From NCBI GenBank assembly GCA_021234155.1, contig JAJEKV010000041.1:6193249-6257248 (forward strand): 64,000 bases of DNA. Direction: 5' to 3'. The notes below the pieces were generated by a model. The model searched no databases. It was not told the origin of the DNA and worked only from the letters and a program-made list of their open reading frames with translations. Origin of the DNA: Isoetes taiwanensis (lineage: Eukaryota; Streptophyta; Lycopodiopsida; Isoetales; Isoetaceae). The position numbers and the translations under genes were made by a program. Positions 12,724 to 22,906 of this stretch are shown here, in pieces. The first letter of the stretch is position 1. The number at the start of each line of letters is the position of its first letter.

Positions 12724-13557
12724 ATGGCCCCAAAAATCCGTTCCCCAACTCGATTGCTTGCTCTTCACCACAGTTGAACCAAGAAACCAGGAATTCCGGC
12801 AGTGGAAAATTACCAGCAAGGAGAAAATTTTTGGCAGTGATCCAAGCCAAAAACCTCCGTGAAAAACATGCCGAGATCCACATACCCGGACTCGAGGTAA
12901 TTATGAATGAAGCATGGGGTTCAGCTCCAAAGAATAGAAGAGATTCAAGGAAGGCAGAGTTCAGAACGCGTGGAAAGAAGAATTTTTTATATATTATGAA
13001 TTGGTTTATCGCAAGAAGCAGGTAACAAACCATTATATTTCTACATATTTTGCTCGGGCATTTGCTCTTCATTTGAAGGGATGCCTTATTGATTGGGCGG
13101 ATGTTGCTAAGACTGCCAAGGATCATGCCAAAACTTCAGATATTATAGGAACCTACAACAGAAAAATCGTCAAACATCAAGCAGGAGGTGGTATTGCATC
13201 AGAATGTTAGGGCTCTGGACTATTCTAAATCTGATGTTGACATAATAAACGAGTTACTTAAGCATGGTTCAGAGGAAAAAATTAACCTATTGAATGAATT
13301 GGAAGCACTGGAAGCAAAAAGGAGGGATGCATTGAAAGTGATCAACCGGATTGAGGATAGAAAGTATATGCTAGAAGAAGTTTTGCAGCAGATTTCCCTA
13401 AAAATAAATGACACAAAGTTGGAATTTGACAAGTTGGCCAATGATCCTGCTGGAAATCAAGTTAGCTATGGAGTGTTGAAATACAAGTTGGAAGACTTGG
13501 TTATGAGTAGAACAGAGAAGCAGCAGCAGCAGCAGCAGCACTGTGCTAAGCTGAAGA
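12724..13557 (+). pseudogene. Coiled-coil/RING-like gene, copy 1 (truncated by duplication junction)
   Basis: This is the upstream copy of the gene described at 18380-19589. The N-terminal part is frameshifted relative to copy 2: an extra A after ATGGCCCCAAAA and a CTCGATTG versus CTCAGTG difference. The coiled-coil frame (13188 onward, VRALDYSKSDVDIINELLKHG) is open, with a six-glutamine run (CAG)6. At 13557 the gene is cut by the duplication junction and runs into unrelated repeat sequence, so the RING-like end is missing. Not functional as it stands. Confidence 0.7.
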
Positions 13558-13664
13558 CATGGCAATGTTAAGGTGATGATGTGGAAGGAAATGATGATGT
13601 GGTAATATGAATTGGTAAGCAAGCAAGTTGGCAAAGAAATGGTGATTTGGAAAAAGTGACCAAC

Positions 13665-14200
13665 AGACTGGCAGCTCCGGAATAAAGTATATAGAAATGC
13701 TCTTCCAAGGTCCATCTGGTACTGGCAGTGCCTGAAGAAGGCCATGAGGAAGATGCTTTGGAACATTCCCTCGACAGCAGATATCACAGGATCGAACAAA
13801 AACTTCGACAGAGCGACGAAGCCAAGGCCACCAATACTCTCGACTAATAAGTTCAAGAGTCTTGGCTACTCCAAAGTGTCCAGCCATAGGTGAACTCATG
13901 GCAAGCCTGAAGAACTTGAAGCCTAAAAGCACCATGTGACACATACAGAAGCCCATCACTAATAGGCCCATTTCAACCTCAAAACAATTATAGTTTGATC
14001 GCATTTGCTGAGAAGATGATGCAGAGCCGAGGTGTGAGAATGTATCTTGAGCCAATGATCGAAGGGCAGAGATGCTCGAACAGACTCCAAGAAGGCTGTA
14101 TTATGAGGCCTCTCGAACAAAGTGAGGGCCATAAACTGGAACTGATCAGGCCCTAGAATAACCTGCGATTGCTGATCAAATGTAGAATCACCTACCTTGG
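13665..14200 (-). pseudogene. Ty3/gypsy integrase fragment, duplicate
   Basis: Copy of 7987-8526 made by the tandem duplication. It keeps the H2C2 zinc-binding region (HFGVAKTLELISREYWW, SCDICCR). Near 13960 a small cluster of indels changes the frame relative to copy 1. It has no LTRs and is not functional. Confidence 0.85.
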
Positions 14201-14202
14201 GC

Positions 14203-15430
14203 TGTTAGATTAGGTAAGAAGGTATTTTAAGGGTTCTTGAGACGAAGTAAAAAAATATCCCACAGGCCTATTCACAAAAATAAGCTCAAGGTATAAATAC
14301 GTTTCACGTCCCACTTTCTTGCTGCCTACATGGGGATCCACTTGGCCGAAGGGGATTGGGTGAAATAATGAGTAGACAAGTTGGCGTAGATAGGCCACTT
14401 TTTAGTTTTTTTTTTTAATTTGGGCACGATTTCCAAGGATTGAGATTTGGAAGTGAAAACAATGCCAAATCCAAAAAATTTAAAAGCCCAAACTCGTATT
14501 ATTTTGAGCTATAACTGATGGAAAAAGAAAAATTGGAAAATGGGCATTTTGTTTTCGGGAAAAAAAATGGTCAAAGATGGGTGAGTTGGCAAAATATGGT
14601 GATGATTTGGCAAAAGTAGGATGACATGGCAATATCAAGGTGATGATGTAGAAGGAAATGATGATATGGTAATATGAATTGGTAAGCAAGTAAGTTGGCA
14701 AAGAAATGGTGATTTGGAAAACGAATCAAGATGAGATGTCAAATGTATGGTGAGATGGCAAAGTGAGTGATGAGGTGGCATATCACATGGTGATTTGGCA
14801 TATATTCTCAACATTTGATAGAGATACTAAGTGGAATTTTCAAGCACGATCTCCTCCCCGGAAGCAAGAGAAGGAATATGGGGTCAAACATGGTCAAATG
14901 AGGTCAAGAGGAAGTCAAGATGGCTAGGTGACGGAGGAAAAGGTAAAATGGAATTCAAATGCCAAGAACGAATAAAATAGTGAGTTGTACCACAAGGGTC
15001 TTCCAATCTTCAACTAGGGATCTCCATTGTTGCACTTTGACTTTGATGGGCATTGACTTGCATGTGGATCTTCAATTCTACACAACTTGGCCTTCATATC
15101 AATGCTCCTTGGTGAGGTCTTCAAATGGCACCTGCTGGAACATATTTTAGCTCAAATATATTTTAAAATTGTCTTCAGGTTGATTAAGATTCTTCTTGCA
15201 TTGTAAATTGCTTTCCAGCATACATTAATGGTACCCGTGGAGAACAAAAATATAAGAGATTGTCATAAAGAATAACACATAACTACATCTGTACCTTTTG
15301 GGCCTGAGGTGACACTAGAAATTCCTTTGTGGGGCTCCATAGGAGGGGACTGTTCTGCAATCTTCTCTAGAATTTGATCAAGTGCAGCATAGATCCAATC
15401 TAACTTCCAGCTTCATATCATGGCAATGCT
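14203..15430 (+). repeat. LTR-like block, duplicate
   Basis: Duplicate of 8529-9757, including the TGTTAGATTAGG start and the TATAAATA motif. Confidence 0.4.
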
Positions 15431-16017
15431 ATGATAGCCAAGTTTCGAGTTCAATCCTCCATGGGAGCATCCTAATTGGTTTGTTGGTTAAGGCAAACAT
15501 TGTAAGTCGTTATCAATCTCAAAAAATCCAAGGATTGAATCCTCATGGGCAAGGAGAAAGAATTGATATGGTTTGGGGGCTCATGGGAGATCTTTCTGCA
15601 AATATTATCGGCGACTGGCGAGTCTAGTTTCTTCTTTTTATTTTGTCATGTCTTATTGTGATTTTTCCCATGAAGAAGTTCTTCAACAAGCTGCAGCTCC
15701 TTAGAATGCCAACAACGCAGGGATGTTGGCCGTAATACGACATTGAAGGTGGTCGCCCCATTCTTGCACTCAATTGTCAGCACCTCCTACCCTCACATCC
15801 TTTTTTGTTCACACTCACCATCACAGTTTTGCCCTGGTGGATCTCAATCATCTTCTCCTCCACCTCATGTATCCCACATCAGAAACTACTCACTCGTCCT
15901 TCTACTTAGCATTTTCCCACTCATGAAAGTACCTACATTCACATTCCACGTTTAACCTCCCCACATCTTTCATAATCATTCTTTCCCCACCATGCCATGA
16001 GTTATCCACATATTTCC

Positions 16018-17420
16018 TTTGGCCCAACTCATATCACTGAGTATCAATTGTCTCCCTCTGTCTAGAATCCCCTTAATGCATATTACATGGGAGAACTCGA
16101 CCTTAACGAGGATGGTGATCCTCTTATTCTTGAAAATCCAAATATCAGCAACCTCCAACTCAAACCTCTTTTGGCACCAATTTGCATCCCTTATTCATGT
16201 CCCATTTAGCTCAACCTCCATCAGCTGCTCGGACATATGCTTTTCAACTAGGCAAACCTTCCCTACTCAATGGCCATTACCTAGTACTTTTCAACAATAA
16301 TCTATTGCTATGCTCCTATGACCCAGCTCACCTAAGGCCTCTCCAGTCACGGGTCTCAATCTCAAGCTTCCTTATCTAATTTTTGGGACGGCCAAAGGTA
16401 AACCCATTGAAGATCAAATTGCTAAAGCTCATATTGAAATTTAAAGCTCGCACTGTTCTCAGTAGACATTCACAGCCGCAGATAAAGTCTTACATGTTTT
16501 CGATCACGCTACACGGTGCTCCTCATCAATGGCTTATGGCTAACAAAAGTCATTGGAAGCAAAGCTAGACTTAAATGAAAATGGTGTTCTTAGAACATTG
16601 TGGTTTTTCTGCAGACATCAACATTTGAAGCAACTCAATGATATGCAATAATAGTCCACGTAGAATCTATCGCGGACCTTGCTGACCACTTGTTGATCAT
16701 TGTCAGCAAACTCAAGAATATCCCACTAAAAGTCAAAATATAGTATGGTTCTTCCAAGGTCTTCTGCCAGCTATCCATCTCATGATAGAGTATTTACCTT
16801 GAAACAAGTTAATGAATTTTTTAATCATCCGGTCTATGCATCTTCCCATGGTGTCCCTCTGACTAATCTTCCGTTACAGTGCCAATCCTTGTTGCTCAGA
16901 ATGTCATGCAACCCCAGCTATCTTTTTAACCACAAAGCAACGAAATTTGGTGTTACATCTGTAAATATCAGGATCATTTGGGAAATGAGCGTAACTCCAT
17001 GCTTGACCCCCACATTGTAAACGTGCAACATGTGTAATTGTATTAACAAAAATCTCAATACCCACCTCAACAATCTTCTCAGCAATCCTCTTCATCTTCC
17101 AATATATGTACTGCTTTCGATCCTTCCAAAGCACGGTGTTATCATTGCCACCAATGGGCACACAGTACCACGACATGTCCTACACTACCTCAAGTTCAAG
17201 ACTAGATTCTAGGCACCAATCAGACTACTTTCATCTATTTCACGCTTATCGGTTGTGGGTTGCCAATGGTAAGCAAGGCCCATGACCTTCTTCATGATGG
17301 CCTCCTCGTGCTCCTCAACAACAACAAAGCACTCCAGATCTCGTATCTGCACAATGGGTCCAGGAGGAAATCTTTTATATCCTCTCTTCAAAGGCCCTAG
17401 TCCAACCCTCAAATTGGATT
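16018..17420 (+). pseudogene. Ty1/copia-type gag relic, copy 2
   Basis: Duplicate of 10357-11760 with the same gag pieces and the CX2CX4HX4C zinc knuckle (near 17137-17178). A patch near 16148 loses a few bases, and the SMRDLADHLL region near 16660 is altered (CTATCGCGGACC versus CTATGCGTGACC). Not functional. The pieces remain in several frames. Confidence 0.65.
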
Positions 17421-18379
17421 AATTTGGTCTCATGACAAACCCACGGCAGTAGACAAGCTATGATGCCCACGATATGTAGTCAAGCTATTAAGTTGCTACT
17501 AGAGAGAGAATTAGAAAAATGGCCAGAGTTCCCAAGCTCATAACCTGAGCTCCATATGTCAGGAGTAGATGATCATGGGCTCTTTGGAAAGCTCGTGCAG
17601 AGAGATTCATGTTGATATATGATTCAGCCCAGATCTATTAAGTGAGATATCTGCTTATTGCACTTTTAAATTCGGGTGCCCCTTTTTGCCATGCATTCAC
17701 TATAGTTTTGACAGTAAGATACTTTTTATCATAACTCTTGATTCGCAACTCAATTTTGGATGATTTATTTTGCGTTGGAAGGGTCCCTTCAAGAATTTTC
17801 TAGTTGGTGAACAATATGGCCATGATTGATTATATTTTCTGAGTCCAAATAGCATTTTTATGGTCTGATTCAGTAAGATTTTTGAAAAGTTATGGCGAGA
17901 TCTACAATTTTGGGTTATCGATTTTGTTTCATTTCATATGTTTTGCCCAGATTGATTTGATTGCATTAATAAAACTTGTGTTTTATCATGGAAAATCCAA
18001 GAAGAAATAGTAATAAGGCCCTTCGTCCAAAACAAGATGTGCAGAAAAGGTATTAAATGTTTTACAAGATTTTGGATAATAGATAATTCTCGTCTGCTAA
18101 ATTTTTTTCCCCAAAACCCAGCTGGGTAAAAGCATGAAAGGGTGTCTAGAAATGTAGCCCTTTTTATACATATACATATGTACCCAATGCACAAATGAGG
18201 GAGTCCTATAATCATGAACCGCTAGTAACTGCCATGATTAATGCTATCCACCACTCTACAACCGCACTATTTTCGGATTTTAAATTTCTTTACCAAATTC
18301 TTGCCTGCTTTGCCTCGCATTCGCTATCGCACCCGTCCATTCTCTGCCTCCATTCTGATCACCAATTCTTGATCCAACT
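17421..18379. other. Spacer, duplicate of 11761-12723
   Basis: AT-rich, no gene recognised. The short MITE relative recurs at 18124-18185. Confidence 0.5.
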
Positions 18380-19589
18380 ATGGCCCCAAAATCCGTTCCC
18401 CAACTCAGTGCTTGCTCTTCACCACAGTTGAACCAAGAAACCAGGAATTCCGGCAGTGGAAAATTACCAGCAAGGAGAAAATTTTTGGCAGTGATCCAAG
18501 CCAAAAACCTCCGTGAAAAACATGCCGAGATCCACATACCCGGACTCGAGGTAATTATGAATGAAGCATGGGGTTCAGCTCCAAAGAATAGAAGAGATTC
18601 AAGGAAGGCAGAGTTCAGAACGCGTGGAAAGAAGAATTTTTTATATATTATGAATTGGTTTATCGCAAGAAGCAGGTAACAAACCATTATATTTCTACAT
18701 ATTTTGCTCGGGCATTTGCTCTTCATTTGAAGGGATGCCTTATTGATTGGGCGGATGTTGCTAAGACTGCCAAGGATCATGCCAAAACTTCAGATATTAT
18801 AGGAACCTACAACAGAAAAATCGTCAAACATCAAGCAGGAGGTGGTATTGCATCAGAATGTTAGGGCTCTGGACTATTCTAAATCTGATGTTGACATAAT
18901 AAACGAGTTACTTAAGCATGGTTCAGAGGAAAAAATTAACCTATTGAATGAATTGGAAGCACTGGAAGCAAAAAGGAGGGATGCATTGAAAGTGATCAAC
19001 CGGATTGAGGATAGAAAGTATATGCTAGAAGAAGTTTTGCAGCAGATTTCCCTAAAAATAAATGACACAAAGTTGGAATTTGACAAGTTGGCCAATGATC
19101 CTGCTGGAAATCAAGTTAGCTATGGAGTGTTGAAATACAAGTTGGAAGACTTGGTTATGAGTAGAACAGAGAAGCAGCAGCAGCAGCAGCACTGTGCTAA
19201 GCTGAAGATTGGTTTGCAAGAAGCAACTAGACACATTGAAAAACATGAAATTTCAATTCAACAAGCAAATAAGAAACTTAGCTGCGTGGAACTTGTTCAA
19301 CAAAAGCATTCACAAATTTTGAATTTCATGGGGAGAGCAGGACCTATTGCTCTACACCCGAGGCCAAATCCTCTAGGAGCTACTTCTGTACAAGAGTTCA
19401 TCTCATTCAATTCGTGTATCTGTTGTGGCCAAGGCTTTGGCAAATCTGGTTTGGTGCTGCTGGTTCCTTGCAGAGATCCTTATTGCCTCTTTTGCTTGTC
19501 TTATCTCATATATGAAAAATAGAATTGTATAAAAGGCTGCATCTGGGATGAGGGCATTCAAAATCAGCTTGGTTTCCCTGCTGAACAAG
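18380..19589 (+). pseudogene. Coiled-coil protein with RING-like C-terminus, copy 2
   Basis: Three overlapping forward frames appear to be one gene. The frame at 18380-18679 starts at an ATG (MAPKSVPQLS). That at 18655-18864 contains LHLKGCLIDWADVAKTAKDH. That at 18842-19522 begins VRALDYSKSDVDIINELLKHG and continues through a strongly charged, Leu-rich coiled coil with a five-Gln run. Its C-terminal end has CICCGQGFG, then LLVPCRDPYCLFC, then after an in-frame TAG (19520-19522) NCIKGC and QLGFPAEQ before a GTATGC splice-donor-like site. The Cys spacing resembles a RING finger (E3 ligase type) but with Asp at the usual His position. Frame changes and the stop suggest a pseudogene or unrecognised introns. 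Downstream lies the gypsy insertion, which may have split the gene from exons beyond 45691. The family is not identified. Confidence 0.5.
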
Positions 19590-19722
19590 GTATGCATTAT
19601 TCTAAATGTTCAATCTTAGATTGCTCTTGATTCATATTTGTTATTGTAATCTACATAGTTCTACATGTATGTCTTTTAGTGCATTGTTGTTCCTTGTATG
19701 TATTTTTTTATTGTACATCTGT

Positions 19723-20237
19723 TGTCATGAACCTGCGCGAAAACAAGAAAAATAAGTGCAAAATATGCAAGAAATACGAAAGAAATACGCCAAGATCGGC
19801 AAAGAATCTGATATATGAACAAGCATCACGAGTACAATGGCCCGAAGGCAAGTAGGAACACGAGACATATGCCTAGAAGGCCAAGACTGGCGTTGAACCG
19901 GAATGGTTCGACAAGAAGGAGATGGCTCCTCATATGTCTAGACCAACGGTCAGGATCATACCACTCCAATGGATGAGATCATGCCAAGTGTTGTGCCTGC
20001 ATATAGATTCTAGAATATTCTAGAACCTCCTAAAAATAACCTTGCATATGAGAAAGATGTGAGGAAATATTTTTAACAAATATTGGTAGCGCACTTGGCA
20101 AAGGTGTGTGACTCGCAAGTGAAAGGTTGTGAGTTCAAACTTTGTTTTACGCAACTACCCTTTGCATCCGTGTGACGACTATCTTTTGTAAATACGAGTA
20201 TAATGTTCGTATAATACGAATATCCGTATGGTCATCA
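19723..20237 (-). repeat. Ty3/gypsy 3' LTR (LTR A)
   Basis: 515-bp LTR; on the plus strand it begins TGTCATGAACC and ends GTATGGTCATCA, so on the element strand it is TG...CA. It pairs with LTR B at 45186-45691, about 88-90% identical by eye, indicating an old insertion. A tRNA-like block (TGGTAGCGCACTTGG at 20084, GGTTGTGAGTTCAAAC at 20125) lies in it, in the orientation opposite to the element. The left flank is ACATCTGT; CAGAT on the element strand also occurs next to LTR B, one base removed, hinting at a 5-bp target duplication. Confidence 0.9.
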
Positions 20238-21770
20238 CACCATCCTCCTCCTACGACGGCGACGAATCCTTGGAGCTAGGGTCGGAGTACTCAAACTTAG
20301 TTTATCTGGGTAACGTCGGTGAAACTCTGCAATTTTATCATGAGCATTAGTCAGATTCTCGGCAAGTTCCCAGGTTTTATTACTTGGCGAGTAACCTTCC
20401 CAATCGACAAAGTAATACAATTGTCGACGAAGAAACTTGGAGTCCAAAATCTCTCGAACCTCGAACTCCTCATGATCATCAATTTCTACTGGTGGTGGCG
20501 GCAGAGGAATGCGATCCGGGAAAGTATTGACTGTGTAGGGCTCCAATAGAGAAACATGAAATACTGGATGAAGCCAAACAGCTGGCCGGAATACCACATT
20601 GCTGATCTGAGTCGTGGTCCGGTAAGGACCAAGGCAACGATAGTCAAGCTTGTTGCAGGGAAGTGAGGGAGGGAGGTCCCTATGAAGAAGCCAGACAAGG
20701 TCCCCAACGTGAAATTTAGGAGCTTCATGCCAATGCAAATCGACATAGTGCCGATAACGTTCCTGTGCTCGGTGAAGATGATACTGAAGATTCAATTGAA
20801 GAGCTTGGAGTTTCTCAAGTTGAAACTCGTCACTAGGATTGATCGAGTCACCGCCAGTGACAGTAGCGACCAATGAGGATGCTGACCAGAGTTCAGAAAG
20901 AACGGAGTCTGGCCATTAGAAGCATGTACTGAGTTATTATAGGCAAACTCAGCTAATGGAAGATAATCGACCCAATCATCCTGTTGATAACTGATGAAGC
21001 ACCTTAAATATTGCTCCAGAGACTGATTAGTGCGCTCTGCCTGCCCATTACTTTTGGGATGATGACCAGATGTCAATGAGCGGTCGATATGCAATAACTT
21101 CAAAAGTTGCTTCCAAAAACCTGCGACGAACTGCGGTCCACGATTGCCGAGCCGACGATAGTATCGGGCAAACCGTGAAGTCTAACTACTTCACGAAGAA
21201 GAAGAACCATTGTTCCCTTATTGGTGATGGTGATGTTGCAGGGAATAAAATGAGCCATCTTATAGATTAATAACAACCATGATGGCATCATAATCTCGAA
21301 AGATTGGCAACTCCGAAATAAAGTATATAGAAATGCTCTTCCAAGGTCCATCTGGTACTGGCAGTGGCTGAAGAAGGCCATGAGGAAGATGCTTTGGAAC
21401 CTTCGCTCGACAGCAGATATCACAGGATCAAACAAAAACTTCGACAGAGCGACAAAGCCCAGACCACCAATACTCTCGACTAATAAGTTCAAGAGTCTTG
21501 GCTACCCCAAAGTGTCCAGCCATAGGTGAATCATGGTAAGCCTGAAGAACCTGAAGCCTAAAAGCACCATGTGACACATACAGAAACCCATCATGGAATA
21601 GGAGTCCATTTTGAACCTCAAAACGGTCATAATCTAATCACATTTGCTGAGAAAATGATGCAGAGGCGAGGTGTGAGAATGTATCTTGAGCCAATGATCG
21701 GAGGGCAGAGATGCTCGAACAGACTCCAACACGGTTGTATCATGAGGCCTCTCGAACAAAATGAGGGCCA
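20235..21770 (-). pseudogene. Ty3/gypsy integrase and chromodomain (fragment A)
   Basis: The minus strand reads, from 21770 down: the H2C2 zinc-binding region, the integrase core (LPDTIVG, then SLTSGHHPKSNGQAE), and the C-terminal domain with a chromodomain (DHEEFEVREILD, YYFVDWEGYSPS, TWELAENL). The last 212 codons (20873 to 20235) are open. They end in an Arg run, and their TGA is the first three bases of the 3' LTR. The purine-rich tract just before the LTR (complement of 20238-20254) is both coding and the polypurine tract. A 5-bp GCCGA duplication near 21150 shifts the core frame. The fragment ends abruptly at 21770 and is about 96% identical to 39861-41380. Chromodomains of chromoviruses steer integration toward marked histones. 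Confidence 0.9.
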
Positions 21771-21781
21771 AAATGAGGGGG

Positions 21782-21825
21782 ATTTTTTTTGGAGGGTTTT
21801 TTTGAAGAGGGCATAGAGGGTTTTT
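21782..21825 (+). repeat. Left inverted end of the 18-kb segment
   Basis: It reads T-run, GGAGGGTTTTTTTGA, AGAGGGCA, TAGAGGGTTTTT. The module GAGGGTTTTT occurs twice. The complement of 39807-39848 matches it apart from the middle bases and the length of the first T-run. Confidence 0.55.
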
Positions 21826-22069
21826 ACAAGGATCTATTTAAATATTACTATGCGGTAGAATGAATTATTGCCCAATTTACCTTGTCATTTAGCTCGAATG
21901 CACCTTAGTGACTAATACAAATCATGGCGATAAATAACAAAACACAAGTGGAAATATAGTTGTAAAACATGTTGAGGCCTGAGCTGCATCTATGCAAAGC
22001 TTACTTCTTCTATTTATACGTTTTTCAAAGCATTCCATGGAGTGGGAAGAGCCATTAGCAAGAGGATTT

Positions 22070-22906
22070 CTACAGTCTCTTTGAGGGCAATGAGTTGCGA
22101 GGATTAATCCCTCTACTAAAATAGTTCAATTTCTTCAGGTCCTTAGTCATATGGACCAATATGCTAGTCAAGTAGGCGTGAGTAGATATTTTCAACGACC
22201 AATATAAATATATTGCATTTATATGTGATCTTTCTCCCGTTGGCTTTCTGTCATCCAGTGAAACATAATGCAATGGTGGACTTATTACAAACTTAGTTAA
22301 TCTCAACATTGCATCTTCGACCATTGGATTTAATTCTTCCTTGCCATCTTACTTTTATTGCATGGCCTTACATGGTTCAGTTCTTGTAATAGCTTGGTCT
22401 TCTAGAGACAACTCATATTCCTGTACAACATAGACGGCATCATCAAAGAGTATAATGTATTTGGCTGATTTACCAACCCTAACTCTACACAGTTGGTGAG
22501 CCCCCTCGTCTAGACTACGGGTTGCATATCCTTCCCCAATATTAGTGTTGTTGTCCCTGGTCCATTTTAAAATTGTTTGATGGTTTTCTCATAACTGATA
22601 TGCATCAGCCAAATTCTAGTATGCAATGTTAACTACATGATGGAGTGCTATTCCTTCGTATTAAAGTACAAACCATGGTTCTACTCCAACAAAACTGTTC
22701 CTTATGAGCGCTTTGCAATTTGCACTTTGTATTATGCTTCTGTAAACATGCATTATAACAATGTCATCTTGTTTAGATAGCCAATCGACATGCATAGATT
22801 GAGATAGATTGGTGTTTAGTATTTGAGTTGCACTTGCTACATTGTCTCCATCTTTTATAATTTATCCCATCTGCTCACTCTTTGATGCTACCATGCAATC
22901 CAAAGC
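22070..22906 (-). pseudogene. Unrecognised coding relic, one frame with six stops and no frameshift
   Basis: Reading the minus strand from 22906, a single frame of 278 codons is strongly protein-like. It includes VDWLSKQDDIVIMHVYRS, NSFVGVEPWFVL, YEGIALHHVVNIAY, NIGEGYATRSLDEGAHQL, KSAKYIILFDDAVYVVQEYE and PPLHYVSLDDRKPTGERSH. Six in-frame stops interrupt it (TAA, TAA, TAG, TGA, TAA, TAA), yet there is no indel. Each stop is one C-to-T change from a Gln or Arg codon. An AG splice-acceptor-like CTACCTTAG precedes the first codon, so it may be one exon of a larger gene. I do not recognise the family. It lies upstream of and opposite to the seven-exon gene. Confidence 0.6.

Larger units (their letters stand above)
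7880..13557 (+). repeat. 5.68-kb tandem duplication, copy 1
   Basis: This unit is repeated directly behind itself at 13558-19208. Copy 1 is 5678 bp and copy 2 about 5651 bp. At the junction, CTGAAGA from the 3' end of the unit joins CATGGCAATG from its 5' end; the two parental sequences share only GA at the join, so the breakpoint shows 2-bp microhomology. The unit carries part of R1, the integrase fragment, the LTR-like block, a copia gag relic and a coiled-coil gene relic truncated at the junction. Confidence 0.95.
13558..19208 (+). repeat. 5.68-kb tandem duplication, copy 2
   Basis: Direct repeat of 7880-13557 in the same order. The copies are almost identical over long stretches, but differences come in small clusters of substitutions and 1-5 bp indels (for example near 13960, 15600, 15755, 16660, 18090, 18340). 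Several of these fall at CG dinucleotides. The CAG run is five units here and six in copy 1. Confidence 0.95.

Noticed and set aside
20084-20160. tRNA gene
   Set aside because: A- and B-box-like text is present, but no convincing acceptor stem or cloverleaf could be drawn, and it recurs inside both LTRs.
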